Assembly (NCBI RefSeq): GCF_049670895.1
Contig: NZ_CP187170.1
DNA length: 64,000 nt
Reading direction: 5' to 3' (one strand)
DNA from: Pasteurella sp049670895
GTDB lineage: Bacteria; Pseudomonadota; Gammaproteobacteria; Enterobacterales; Pasteurellaceae
Shown here: positions 30,901 to 36,528 of the stretch, one piece after another
Position numbering within the stretch: the first letter of the stretch is position 1
How the letters are laid out: each line of letters opens with the position of its first letter
The notes under the pieces: generated by a model
The model's database searches: none
The model's input: only the letters and a program-made list of their open reading frames with translations
Told to the model about the DNA's origin: nothing
Program-made: the position numbers and the translations under genes

Positions 30901-32734
30901 AGAATGAATCATTAACCACTTTTGCCACGGTGGTTGCATTGACCAGTTTTGCTCCATCACCATTTGTTGGAGTATTCACTTTTCCATTTGCTACGGTTAA
31001 ATCGGTATCAACAATATCAAAAGCAATTGTGGTTACACCGTTTGCTTCTTGCGTGATATTTGAGGTGGTATTTTTACCATTGGCAAATTTAACGGTATTC
31101 CCTGGGGTAACCACGCCTTTTGTCGCATTATCATTATTGGTAATGTTGAAACCTGTATTAACATATTCATTTAAGCCAGAAAGGGCAGCACCGACATTTG
31201 TGAATGGGGCATTAGTGAGTTTAGTATTCCCATTCCCCGCAGTATTATCTGTTTCTGAACCTTTATATAAAGTGTAAGAAGGTGCAGTAATATTGTTGCC
31301 TTGAAGTTGTGAGCCTCCCCCTAAATGCGTGGCGGTGGCTTTGGCGAGGTTGGCGACGGTGTCTGCCACCATATAAAGTTGAGAACCGTTAACGGCATCG
31401 GTAGAGGTGGCTGAAATGTTACCTGGGGCGAGGTTGACGATTTGGCGTCTGTGAGTACTGTTACCGACAGACACCACATGTCCTTTGCTCACATTGTTAT
31501 GTCCAGCGAAATTAGAATAGGTGATCCCATTAACCGTGGCTTGCGTTTCTTGAGTACCGTTTTCTGTGCTACTGCCCGTGCCTAATACCACCGCATGTTC
31601 AAAGCCTGAGGCAATAGTAATATTATTCCCTAAAGCCACAGCATTTGAGCTTTCCACTTTTGCACCACTACCAAGTGAAATGGATCTAGTCGCCAGTGCC
31701 TTACTTCCTTTCCCTATTGCAATGGTGTGTTCTTCAGTTGCTTTACTTTCAAAACCTAATGCAATGGCTTGTGCACCTGATGAATTGGCTTTTTTACCAA
31801 TCGCAATGGCTTGATCACTTGATGAGTTTGTGTCTTCACCAATGGAAACAGAAGCATTGCCCGAAGCTTTAGCCGCAGATGATCGTTGAGTTGAGGCACC
31901 AATGGCAATAGAATGCTCGCCTGTGGTTTGAGTATAGGCACCAATTGCTAATGAGCCTTTTCCTTCCGCTCGAGTCTCTAGCCCTAGGGCAAGGGTTCTT
32001 CCTGCTTTAGCATACGCCATACGCCCATACGCCATGGCATTCCACTCAGCAGCGGTGGCATTATCACCAATGGCAATACCATACATCGCTGGATTTAATA
32101 CCCAAGCTTCGCTACCAATAGCAATGGCACCTAGTGCATTAATTTTACCTGTTCTAGCCGCTTCCTCTGGATCAAGATCATAAGCTCTACGCCCACCATT
32201 GTCTGGTCCTGGTCTCCCTGTTCCACCTGTTACCGCTCCATGACCAATAGCATAAGAGTTAGAAGCTGCTGCAACGGTTTTTGAACCGCCATAGTTACCT
32301 GTTGAAACCCCTATAGCTAAAGAGGCATTACCAATAGCAGACACATTGTAACCAATCGCAATATTACCTGATACAACATTACCAGTGCTGAGACTTTGGG
32401 CAATCGTATTTATACCAATGGCAATATTCCCTTTAGGACCATTATTTCCTCTTGCTCCCCCAGCTTTGGTGCCATCATTACCACAAGCAATATTATTATG
32501 ATCAAATTGACAAGGTTTATCCTTTCCTCCGCCACTTACTTCTTGGTTAGCATTTGCCAAAGCAGGCATGGTAAACAGCAACGCCCCCGTGATGGAGATA
32601 CCAAGAAAAATCACTTTTGGCGATTGACGTTTATCGGTTTGACTGTTGGTTTTTCCATGAGATTTCGTGAGCTCGGAGACGGCAATCCAAGTTTGTGTGG
32701 CATGGTTCCAGATAACTTTAAATATTTTATTCAT
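18938..32734 (-). CDS. Giant trimeric autotransporter adhesin (Hia/Hsf/YadA class, 4598 residues)
   Basis: This is a surface fibre adhesin of the type Vc secretion family. Residues 1-28 (MNKIFKVIWNHATQTWIAVS onward) are the extended signal-peptide region and about 40-60 the hydrophobic core, with cleavage near ALA-NA. Residues about 100-385 are a YadA-like head of AIAIG/ALG repeats. A neck (STDAVNGSQLY) follows near residue 450. The stalk then contains about 19 Trp/Phe-ring modules of the type ATVGDVLNxGWN followed by DTVxFxxG, separated by PVVYTDxxGxKLxKxxGKFY modules. The C-terminal 90 residues are the YadA-type anchor: a coiled coil (KIGDVHKRINKLDKGMRAG), then four strands ending in aromatic Trp. 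The reading frame is intact throughout. Large direct repeats of about 2.4 and 1.7 kb are listed separately. Four cysteines (75, 84, 2499, 2503) are unusual for the family. The likely role is adhesion or autoaggregation; the ligand is unknown. Confidence 0.96.
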   Translation of the reverse strand: MNKIFKVIWNHATQTWIAVSELTKSHGKTNSQTDKRQSPKVIFLGISITGALLFTMPALANANQEVSGGGKDKPCQFDHNNIACGNDGTKAGGARGNNGPKGNIAIGINTIAQSLSTGNVVSGNIAIGYNVSAIGNASLAIGVSTGNYGGSKTVAAASNSYAIGHGAVTGGTGRPGPDNGGRRAYDLDPEEAARTGKINALGAIAIGSEAWVLNPAMYGIAIGDNATAAEWNAMAYGRMAYAKAGRTLALGLETRAEGKGSLAIGAYTQTTGEHSIAIGASTQRSSAAKASGNASVSIGEDTNSSSDQAIAIGKKANSSGAQAIALGFESKATEEHTIAIGKGSKALATRSISLGSGAKVESSNAVALGNNITIASGFEHAVVLGTGSSTENGTQETQATVNGITYSNFAGHNNVSKGHVVSVGNSTHRRQIVNLAPGNISATSTDAVNGSQLYMVADTVANLAKATATHLGGGSQLQGNNITAPSYTLYKGSETDNTAGNGNTKLTNAPFTNVGAALSGLNEYVNTGFNITNNDNATKGVVTPGNTVKFANGKNTTSNITQEANGVTTIAFDIVDTDLTVANGKVNTPTNGDGAKLVNATTVAKVVNDSFWKVGKATNTNDITFNNNDDEVKAGDEVRFADGNFTTVSVGSNAGKTKNVVKFDVDAQKVVEAAQTPVVYTDKQGNKLIKKDNGKFVKADQPTGTEVNPEDVIVSINSGGNSPTTATTLTNIKSNLTPDNNGTATPAVPNSINNNNAATVGDVLNSGWNLQENGNSKDFVKHGDTVNFKNGRGTKVSITTNNSVSSIHFDTPLSYVADNGNGSQSDTPTNTVKFFGANNGGPVKLTNVASGLGTNQTLDQAATSNPNNAVNVKDLHNAISGYSFTLGGAKTDGEFEELPANSNDDDKKIKKDETFMLKAGKNIKIKQIANGYEIATKDQIQLGKNDPNSGTDGSLNVTGKNGAGVNINGADGSLTLTGTPSNGHTPSLKITTKKGDKTLHTGDPTDGINRIVYNANGKERQVATMDDGLTFAGDSGNASPRKLGQTLNIKGGQTDSTKLSSNPNIGVVSDGNGNLTVKLAKNITLGDNNANNGSIGGLAHNLSPSNGNDAKQDIPANIENKQHNAATVGDVLNAGFNVRGAKSAGGTVEDVDFVKPYDTIEFDKGDGTEIILSNADNKKTTVKVNVQTDNTTIKVDPTSKKLTAVTSNITGPTKVGDKTTFSATTPTALVTAQTVMDVANKLIEEGLNFAGNTANVEVKRPLGTKLTIKGGKADETDVSDKNIHVKANATNNELVINFSEKPEFKELKLVENGKAPITLNTTGDTNTPTLSLTSGDKAVALKNVAPGATTLTGDHRGDKVGPDVPTAIGKTDPLDKSLSKAYNGLANLNGSDATNAFTVADARNLGWVVSAQNNNYAEAVRNAHEVRFIGSGLATVTGETKAGVREITVDVNAQKVVESAQIPVVYTNAAGQKLIKSKNGKFYLDSVVLKEDGTPQNPANTHVDHADVIASINNGSNSTTVPMTLTNIKSNLTPDENNALTSAPDFNTVTPNKNHAATLGDVLNSGWNLQENGTAKDFVKHGDTVNFKDGRGVHVNITKAANGVNDVKFDTPLAYVEDTGNSNTESTTPTNTVKLVGGNANAPVKLTNLESGLGGQPVEDAAKNNGNNAVNVSDLNTALQAYKFKLGGEKTEGEFEDPATNTEDDKQIKKDETFMLKAGKNIKIKQVSKGYEIATKDQIELGKNAPDGTNGSLNVTGTSGAGVKIDGADGSLTLTGVPNNGQTPSLKITSKKGNKTVDSTDPADGINRITYTDNGKERQVATMDDGLTFAGDFGADAPRKLGEKLTIKGGETDTNKLSNGHNIGVESNANGTLTVKLAKKLNLGDPNNANNGEVGGLAHNLDQPADTANKQEGPKAGVNKHNAATVGDVLNAGFNVRGAKTAEGQVDDVDFVKPYDTVEFVDGNATDLIVTASDDNKKTTVKVDIKTDNTTIKVDDANKRLTAVTSEINTAQGTDGKPTFTAVTDSALVTAKTVSDLVNSLVTEGLDFTGNNDVTVHRDLGTKLTIKGEKADDTEVSAKNIYVKADNTNGKNELVINFSEKPEFKELKLAENGKSSVTLNTTGTDDKPSLTLNGGQNNSPVALKNVAAGTTTLDGTHRGDKVNGQNPTRIDDGNPMGQALKQAYNGLADLVNAEGTNAFTVADAKNLGWIVSAKNNDYAADVRHANEVRFIGTNMATVTGETKDGVREITVDVNAQKVVETAQIPVVYTDKAGNKLIKSPNGKFYAAGTALNAQGDPENPVNTPIANEDVIASLNNADGSAKNPTVLANVKSNLTPDDNNGQSTPNFASVNKNNAATVEDVLNSGWDLLENGTAKDFVKHGDKVNFINGRGTKVTIGVDNGANTIKFDTPLAYVNTNPTTDESTPSNEVKLVGADNNPVKLGNIASVINDQNLSEVVKTNPHYAVNVSDLNKAIGDFNFKLGGKATDGGEFSQNNINNCEDGCIKKDETFVLDAGKNIKIKQIANGYEVATKDQITLGSKTANNQEGVDGNLTVTGKDGTSVAIDGKDGSITLTGAQDNNNHTPKVKINTEKGDPTVKDAQNGIDRIVYTTTAPDGSETKRQVATMDDGLVFAGDSGTDSPRKLGEKLTIKGGETQTDKLSNNNNIGVVSDGQGNLTIKLAKNLNLSEPNDANNGKISGLGHNLPVPANNANNQEAPTAEDITAKQHNAATVGDVLNAGWNLKNNNVAKDFVKPYDTVNFVDGANAQLVVTPNAEGTSSDVTVNVVGLPVQYTTKDGIPVVKVGNKYYKVDANGKPITKKDDGSDAEEIPVADLITNIVKPGTAPNVKSEATTLGNVVSALKPYSTTNAATNGQPKGNLLDLNTKDADGNTPISEHNVVTVGDLRKMGWVVSSNKTTGDLANAYNQAVMNAHEVKFVGTGVATVSGKTENDTHTITVDVNAQDVINKAHLPVVYTKSDGTKVVKDPLDGKFYEVNDQGEPDKAKEVQPNEIIASINNPSNDKNTAGKPTTLTNLKGNLNRVNKEGKVTDPTGSPLDPAVANDLTKAPALPSDFDENSTDYTPTILNNAATIGDVLNAGWNLQGNGKAVDFVKPFDTVNFADGIGTTVEVVSSDNNKTNTIKVNTVMAYTDANGNLVKKADDGKFYTVNADGQPDKSTTPVDNPQVNLVNAKDNNTTTPTRLGNVAGGTNTYADKAATADGQPLVKVGDKYYAPDQFENGKLKANATTTDITNGVEPTSNVTKAKSGLADLEHSDPNNVMTVSDAKNMGWIVSADGNDYAKDVRNANEVKFIGGTGISVTGETKDNTREITIAIKEGEVVPSNEFTNPDTGETLVKVGNEYFKKEDIDPTTGQPRTGATKVTDDIANKAINKGTGFVTGNKVADAIKKSNWTLGKANPDEIAKTAFKFDAGNVENINPNDNVRFSDGKNTRVALGTVESLDPEGNKITTTTVKFDVDSPIDFKYTDADGKEYVKANNGKFYAKEDVNADGSLKNTDPATVPQPLTEEQVAKLHKGAQLINGLGDGKANDVYAAQDPITKAIEELRKNTPNPTEAQISDAKEKAIADNPDAKDTIAKGTGGVNLDNVAWAEKPDQAVNKDQLDQTVNKSGFLVKQNGTSTLTDNANKGSTEDGKTEKVTPNDVVDFVNGTNTSVTATTARENGRDVTKVRVDVTGMPVTYTDKEGNKVAKAPDGKYYKVDKDTGLPKVEEGADIPVDKLVASMVNPDGDSTTKPTTLSNIANGASTFEAPKGDGDKALKLANDGKWYEADKVEANGTIKEGAVAVTKPKDVGNAGLVDFAKSNPNNAASVGDLQHLGWVVSASQTEGGYTDQVRNTNKVDFVGEGLAKVTGLTREDGTREIKVSVQTGEVIGTNGDNPVLKNDDGTKTPVIKIGNQYFKKEDLNPETGLPKATAQPLTAEEVAKVVNEGNKGAGLVTGNQVGDAIQNSGWNVGKATSEEVNKTTFNNNDGKAEKVNPNDNVRFSDGKNTVASLGTVKVVDEHGVITTTTTVKVDVDSPIDFKYTDPTTGKEYVKANDGQFYAKEAVNPDGSLKPVANGATPPTALEKDAIAKLTKGAQLTNGSQADGVNNEAYKVVDPIQAAIQQAISEKLKANPNAPAEEIAKAIDTARAEAVKMHPNAKDNIKQGTGGVTLNNVGWATQPDQAVNKDQLDQTVNKAGFLVKQNGGSTIAGQETEKVTPNDVVNFINGGNTVAKAETTRDPATGQDRTDVSIHMTGLPLTYTAKDGTPVTKVGDQYFKVNANGYPIGEAIPASELTTNLVNPTAKANEIGAPTVLGNVASGTNTIANKVSADGKPLIQVGQGANAKYYTPDQFEQGVLKANATEAVNPVEATQPMDKARGGLADLAHSHPNNALSVSDASKLGFVVGAKDNQYAADVRNAHAVEFVSGNDIAKVTGETRADGVREIKVTVSKNPVFESVQVGGAQGPRIGSSKDGNIRIAKADGSPSRLTNVAPGIEATDAVNVGQLNAKIGDVHKRINKLDKGMRAGVAGATAVAFLQRPNEAGKSLVSLGVGNFKGQSAVAVGYSRNSDNNKISIKLGSGFNTNGDVNIGGSIGYQW
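19500..22900 (-). repeat. Adhesin membrane-proximal repeats, two copies of about 1.7 kb
   Basis: A second repeat family lies near the C-terminal end. DFKYTD..GKEYVKAN.G.FYAKE occurs near 22280 and 20590. DQAVNKDQLDQTVNK.GFLVKQNG occurs near 21880 and 20140. The (P)VTYT/PLTYT module occurs near 21650 and 19960. Spacing is about 1.7 kb in each case. Boundaries are approximate. Confidence 0.75.
23826..25942 (-). repeat. Adhesin long repeat, copy 3 (diverged, about 2.1 kb)
   Basis: It begins like copies 1 and 2 (PVVYTDKAGNKLIKS near 25930, GWDLLENG near 25630, IKKDETFVLDAGKN near 25210, MDDGLVFAGD near 24850). It then departs: it lacks the FSEKPEFKELKL part and ends with GWVVSSNKTTGD near 24000. 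It carries the Cys2499-Cys2503 pair. Confidence 0.75.
25943..28347 (-). repeat. Adhesin long repeat, copy 2 (about 2.4 kb)
   Basis: It has the same module order as copy 1: GWNLQENG near 28020, IKKDETFMLKAGKN near 27600, MDDGLTFAGD near 27260, GFNVRGAK near 26930, FSEKPEFKELKL near 26430 and GWIVSAK near 26100. Most differences from copy 1 are point substitutions and small in-frame changes. An uptake sequence at 27698-27706 is the only one I found in the whole adhesin gene. Confidence 0.85.
28348..30708 (-). repeat. Adhesin long repeat, copy 1 (about 2.4 kb)
   Basis: This runs from one PVVYTD module (about 30700) to the next (about 28345). It includes, in order, GWNLQENG (about 30420), IKKDETFMLKAGKN (about 30000), QVATMDDGLTFAGD (about 29660), GFNVRGAK (about 29320), FSEKPEFKELKL (about 28830) and GWVVSAQ (about 28510). 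The same order recurs in copy 2. Confidence 0.85.
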
Positions 32735-32809
32735 AGCAGGCTTATTCCTTTAATTTTAAGAAAATAAAAAATGCAGGGCTTTCAATTTTTTACAATTTTT
32801 CTTTCGCTA

Positions 32810-32830
32810 TCCCTGTTGCTGGTTCAGGGA
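32810..32830 (-). promoter_or_regulatory. Leader hairpin upstream of the adhesin start
   Basis: TCCCTG (32810-32815) pairs with CAGGGA (32825-32830) over a 9-base loop, about 75 bases upstream of the adhesin ATG and between it and the candidate promoter. It would be in the 5' untranslated RNA. Confidence 0.35.
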
Positions 32831-32881
32831 AACCTACTCTGTGTAAAAAACACTCAATATTATTCATGAAAAAATAGGCTT

Positions 32882-32910
32882 AATAAAGATTATTTTAAAT
32901 AAATTTACAA
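32882..32910 (-). promoter_or_regulatory. Candidate sigma-70 promoter of the adhesin
   Basis: On the minus strand TTGTAA, a 17-base spacer, and TTTATT lie about 150-175 bases upstream of the start codon. The match is partial and the region is so AT-rich that chance matches are easy. Confidence 0.35.
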
Positions 32911-33603
32911 AACTTTACTTAAAAATTGAAATTTATTTCCGTTTTTAACTTAATATCAATTTTCGCATTAATTCTTTTCTTAAAATTAATATTTTCTTTA
33001 AAATCAAAAAGTTAAAATAACACAACAGTGGTCTGATGTCATTGTTTTCTTTTATTTCCTTTGTGCGTTATAACCATATGGAGTGATACATTTTTTTAAT
33101 TTTTCTAAAAAGGTATTTTTATTTAAATAACATAAAGCGATCTTTATTAAATTTAAGTAAATAAAATTCAATTTTGTTATTTTATTTTTTCTTTGACCCG
33201 TTATATTTACCCCATATTATGAGATAACGCCTTGTTATAAGTATTCTTTTTTATATCAATCTTTTTTAAAGAAAGGCAAAAAATGCAAAAAATTTCGCAT
33301 TTTGTTCCTTGGTGATTTTCTAATAAAAGCCTTTTCATTTTTCCGCCATTTAATGATTTTTAAGAGGAAAAAAGTCGGTTTTTCTGATTATTTTTTACAC
33401 TTCTTTTGGTGTAGTAAAATTTAAGGGATAACCCAAAGGGAGGATTTTCGCTGAAATGATATTGCGAGATCCCATTGATAGGTTTTGCCATTTATCTTTT
33501 AGTATTCCTATTGATTTTATTGTAGTTATGCAAAGGCTGAGTGGGTTTGGGGGCTAAACCTATCCTGCTTTTCGACCTAAAGTGCGGTGTATTTTAGAAA
33601 AGT

Positions 33604-33630
33604 TTTGAAAAACAAGGGGCTTCCCCCTTG
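33604..33630 (-). terminator. Terminator of the LPS glucosyltransferase gene
   Basis: CAAGGGG (33613-33619) and CCCCTTG (33624-33630) form a stem with loop CTTC. On the minus strand TTTTT follows. It lies 15 bp after the stop at 33645. Confidence 0.85.
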
Positions 33631-33644
33631 CTTGATATGGAGGG

Positions 33645-34418
33645 TTACTGAGCGTTTTTTGGCGTTTCTGTTCTGACCCAAAGATCAGCGTATTTCACAA
33701 AGGTGGAGTGGGCGGAGAGTATCGCCAACAACAGCCCTTGTTTGCCATCCAGAAAGCCTGCATTGAGAAGATACATCTTCACAAAACAGCCCATGGCATG
33801 AGTAAAGGCTTGGCAGAGACTGCCTTTTTTCCCTGCTTTTTCCCGTTTTTCTGCCCATGCTTTCGCATAGCCTGCGGATTTCACTAAATAGTGGTGCATA
33901 TCTTTATAGGTGTAATGTTCTAAATCCCCTTGCAGTTTCTCCACCTTAGCCTGAGGCGGCAGGCAGACTTTTTCATGCACGGGCTCATCATTATATTGGG
34001 TGAGTTGAGTGGGATAGAGACGTAAAACAAAATCGGGATACCAATTTGAATGTCGAATTTTTCTGCCGAACACTTCACTTAAACGGGCGATTTTATACAC
34101 CACATTTTCGGCATTTTTCGCCACCGCCTGTTGAATGGATTGACGTAATTCAGGGGTGACACGCTCATCGGCATCGAGCCAAAGCACATAATCCCCCGTG
34201 ACATACTGCTGAGCAAGCTGGCGTTGTTTGCCAAAGCCTTGCCAATCTTTATTTTCATAAAATTTTGCCCCGAATTGTAAGGCGATGTCTTTGGTGTTAT
34301 CGGTACTGCCTGAATCGAGAATGACAATTTCATCCACCCAACCTTGCACGGTTTTGAGGCATGCAGCTAAATGTTCTGCTTCATTTTTTACAATCATTGC
34401 TACACTGAGTGTTGGCAT
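33645..34418 (-). CDS. lgtF: LPS inner-core beta-1,4-glucosyltransferase, family GT2 (LgtF/WaaE-like)
   Basis: This is a GT-A-fold glycosyltransferase of family 2 and 257 residues. It starts with the family nucleotide-binding block SVAMIVKNEAEHLAACL, then DEIVILDSGSTDNT and the DxD-type motif WLDADERV near residue 90. It is monotopic and cytosolic-facing. Its position next to waaA-coaD matches the H. influenzae arrangement, where the equivalent gene (lgtF) adds glucose to heptose I of the lipopolysaccharide inner core. The symbol is by family and context; the acceptor is not proven. It is divergent from waaA over an 86-bp gap. Confidence 0.8.
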   Translation of the reverse strand: MPTLSVAMIVKNEAEHLAACLKTVQGWVDEIVILDSGSTDNTKDIALQFGAKFYENKDWQGFGKQRQLAQQYVTGDYVLWLDADERVTPELRQSIQQAVAKNAENVVYKIARLSEVFGRKIRHSNWYPDFVLRLYPTQLTQYNDEPVHEKVCLPPQAKVEKLQGDLEHYTYKDMHHYLVKSAGYAKAWAEKREKAGKKGSLCQAFTHAMGCFVKMYLLNAGFLDGKQGLLLAILSAHSTFVKYADLWVRTETPKNAQ

Positions 34419-34504
34419 ACTTTTATCCTTTATGTATTGAGTACAACAGTTTATACTACAGCTAATTTATTCATTGTAGATTCTAGCATAAGTCAATTTA
34501 TTCT

Positions 34505-35782
34505 ATGTTGCGTTTTTCTTATACTCTTTTGATGTATTTATCTCAGCCGCTGGTGATTTTTTTTATGTTGATTCGTAGCATAAAGTCACCCAATTATCGT
34601 AAACGGCTGAATGAACGCTATGGTTTTTATTGGGGATTAAACGCCCCAAAAGCAAAAGGCATTGTGATCCATGCGGCTTCTGTGGGCGAAGTGATTGCGG
34701 CGACCCCATTAATCAAACGGATTCAAACACATTATCCTGATTTGCCCATTACGGTGACTACGGTCACGCCAACGGGATCTGATCGGGTGAAAGCGGCATT
34801 TGGCGACAGTGTCTCGCATTTTTACCTGCCTTATGATTTACCCGATGCTGTGGTGCGTTTTATTGGTTTTGTAAAGCCCAAAGCCTGTATTGTAATTGAA
34901 ACCGAAATTTGGCCGAATCTCATTGCAAGCCTCAAAAAACGTGATATTCCGTTTATTATTGCAAATGCACGTTTATCGGAACGCTCCGCCAAGCGTTATG
35001 GTTGGTTTAAAAATGCATTACGCCCTGTCTTTGACAATATTAGTTTGATTGCACCGCAAGATTCGGTCAGCGGTGAACGCTATTTAGCCCTTGGCTATGA
35101 GCAACCCCGTTTGAAACTGACAGGCAATATCAAATATGATTTGGTGGTTAGCGACAATTTACTTGTGAAGATTGCCGCATTGCATCAGGCTTGGGCAGAA
35201 CATCGCCCCGTTTGGATTGCAGCAAGTACACATGAAGGCGAAGAAGCAATCATTTTAGAAAGTCATCGTCTGTTATTACAGCATTATCCTCATTTATTAC
35301 TGATTTTAGTGCCACGCCACCCCGAGCGGTTTAATGAGGTGGCAGAATTAATCGAAAAACAACATCTGACTTATATTCGTCGAAGTACAGGAATTGTGCC
35401 GACTGCTGATACCCACATTGTCTTGGGCGATACCATGGGCGAGCTGATGCTGTTGTATGGCGTGTCTGATATTGCCTTTGTGGGAGGAAGCCTAGTGAAA
35501 CATGGTGGACATAACCCACTTGAGCCACTCGCCTTTAAATTACCCGTGATCAGTGGCAAACATACCTTTAATTTCCCCGAAGTCTTTACCAAATTACTCG
35601 ATGTGCAAGGGGTTTTAGAAGTGGAATCACAGCCAAGGGATTTAGCCCATGCTGTGCAGACTTTTTTAGATTCTTCCAGCCTACGTAGCCGTTATGGTCA
35701 AGCAGGTTATGAAGTTTTAGTGGAAAACCGTGGCGCCTTACAGCGTTTACTTGATTTATTAAAACCTTATTTAACTCGTTAA
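34505..35782 (+). CDS. waaA: 3-deoxy-D-manno-octulosonic acid (Kdo) transferase
   Basis: WaaA (KdtA) attaches Kdo to lipid A precursor at the inner membrane. The 425-residue protein has an N-terminal membrane anchor (residues 4-23), the catalytic-base motif HAASVGEV near residue 60, the acceptor-loop ETEIWPNL, and the CMP-Kdo binding region VGGSLVKHGGHNPLEP. In Haemophilus the enzyme adds one Kdo, which a separate kinase phosphorylates; no kdkA is in this window. It is one base upstream of coaD. Confidence 0.96.
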   Translation: MLRFSYTLLMYLSQPLVIFFMLIRSIKSPNYRKRLNERYGFYWGLNAPKAKGIVIHAASVGEVIAATPLIKRIQTHYPDLPITVTTVTPTGSDRVKAAFGDSVSHFYLPYDLPDAVVRFIGFVKPKACIVIETEIWPNLIASLKKRDIPFIIANARLSERSAKRYGWFKNALRPVFDNISLIAPQDSVSGERYLALGYEQPRLKLTGNIKYDLVVSDNLLVKIAALHQAWAEHRPVWIAASTHEGEEAIILESHRLLLQHYPHLLLILVPRHPERFNEVAELIEKQHLTYIRRSTGIVPTADTHIVLGDTMGELMLLYGVSDIAFVGGSLVKHGGHNPLEPLAFKLPVISGKHTFNFPEVFTKLLDVQGVLEVESQPRDLAHAVQTFLDSSSLRSRYGQAGYEVLVENRGALQRLLDLLKPYLTR

Positions 35783-35783
35783 T

Positions 35784-36260
35784 ATGATTACTGTTATTTA
35801 TCCCGGTACTTTTGATCCCATCACGAATGGGCATCTTGATATTATTCAGCGAACGGCACGTTTATTTCCTCATGTTTTGGTGGCGGTGGCGTCGAATCCC
35901 AATAAGCACCCTTTATTTGATTTAGACACTCGGGTTGAGCTGGTGAAACAATCCGTTGCTCATTTACCCAATGTGAGCGTTGTCGGCTTTTTGGATCTGC
36001 TTGCTGATGTGGTGAAAGCACAAAATATCACCGCCATTATTCGTGGTGTACGCAGTGCCAGTGATTTTGATTATGAGCTACAACTGGCACATTTAAATCG
36101 CTTATTAACCAATGGGGTGGAAAGTTTGTTTTTCCCACCTTCTGAACGTTGGTCTTATGTGTCTTCCACCATGATTCGTGAAATTCATTTGCACCATGGC
36201 GATGTGAGCAAATTAGTGCCCGAAGTGGTATTCCACGCCTTAGAAAATTTGAAAAAATAG
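35784..36260 (+). CDS. coaD: Phosphopantetheine adenylyltransferase
   Basis: CoaD makes dephospho-CoA from 4'-phosphopantetheine and ATP. The 158-residue protein has the nucleotidyltransferase TxGH-type motif YPGTFDPITNGHLDII at residues 5-20. RGVRSASDFDYELQLAHLNR and the ISSTxIR-type RWSYVSSTMIREI are near the C-terminus. It is co-transcribed with waaA (one-base gap), the classic kdtA-kdtB pair. Confidence 0.97.
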   Translation: MITVIYPGTFDPITNGHLDIIQRTARLFPHVLVAVASNPNKHPLFDLDTRVELVKQSVAHLPNVSVVGFLDLLADVVKAQNITAIIRGVRSASDFDYELQLAHLNRLLTNGVESLFFPPSERWSYVSSTMIREIHLHHGDVSKLVPEVVFHALENLKK

Positions 36261-36290
36261 ACCGCACTTTAGCCATGTTTCAACACTATT

Positions 36291-36322
36291 GGGGGAGGCA
36301 GTTCACCTCGCCCGCTTTTCTT
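36291..36322 (+). terminator. Terminator downstream of coaD
   Basis: GGGGGAGG (36291-36298) pairs with CCTCGCCC (36306-36313) with one mismatch, followed by GCTTTTCTTT. It lies between uptake sequences at 36261-36269 (complement) and 36326-36334, which could form an outer stem. Confidence 0.7.
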
Positions 36323-36477
36323 TGAAAGTGCGGTGAATTTTTAACCTCATTCGACACGAACACAAAATAAACCACCTGCCTGATATGTATCGACATTCTG
36401 ACAAAATTTAAACGCTTATTCCTTTTTCCTTTAAAATCAAGCTGTAAAATCCGAAAAAACGTGTAAAATGCCCACCG

Positions 36478-36507
36478 CCTCATAAAAGGATCATATGAGG
36501 TTTTATT
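36478..36507 (+). promoter_or_regulatory. Hairpin with T-rich tail just upstream of the lipoprotein gene
   Basis: CCTCATA (36478-36484) pairs with TATGAGG (36494-36500), followed by TTTTATT. It is terminator-shaped but lies only about 20 bases before the lipoprotein start, so it may be a leader attenuator or a second coaD terminator. Confidence 0.45.
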
Positions 36508-36528
36508 AACATAAAAAGGATATTTACA

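Larger units (their letters stand above)
32735..33600. other. AT-rich intergenic region upstream of the adhesin
   Basis: About 0.87 kb with very high A+T and no supported gene. It holds the probable adhesin promoter and leader hairpin (see separate entries) and one uptake sequence at 33580-33588. No simple-sequence repeat of the kind that drives phase variation was seen here. The AT content would suit silencing by H-NS, which is inference. Confidence 0.6.

Noticed and set aside
19230..31944. Many plus-strand and off-frame open frames of 60-200 codons opposite the adhesin
   Set aside because: They are mirror frames of a repetitive low-stop coding sequence. They recur at equivalent points of the repeats, lack ribosome-binding sites and resemble no protein family.
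33456..33557. Short plus-strand frame of about 33 codons beginning MILRDPIDRF in the adhesin upstream region
   Set aside because: No ribosome-binding site at proper distance, no recognisable family, and the surrounding DNA is AT-rich noise.
33645..34418. Phase-variable tetranucleotide repeats in or before the LPS glucosyltransferase, as in several Haemophilus LPS genes
   Set aside because: No run of tetranucleotide repeats is present in the gene or its 86-bp upstream gap.
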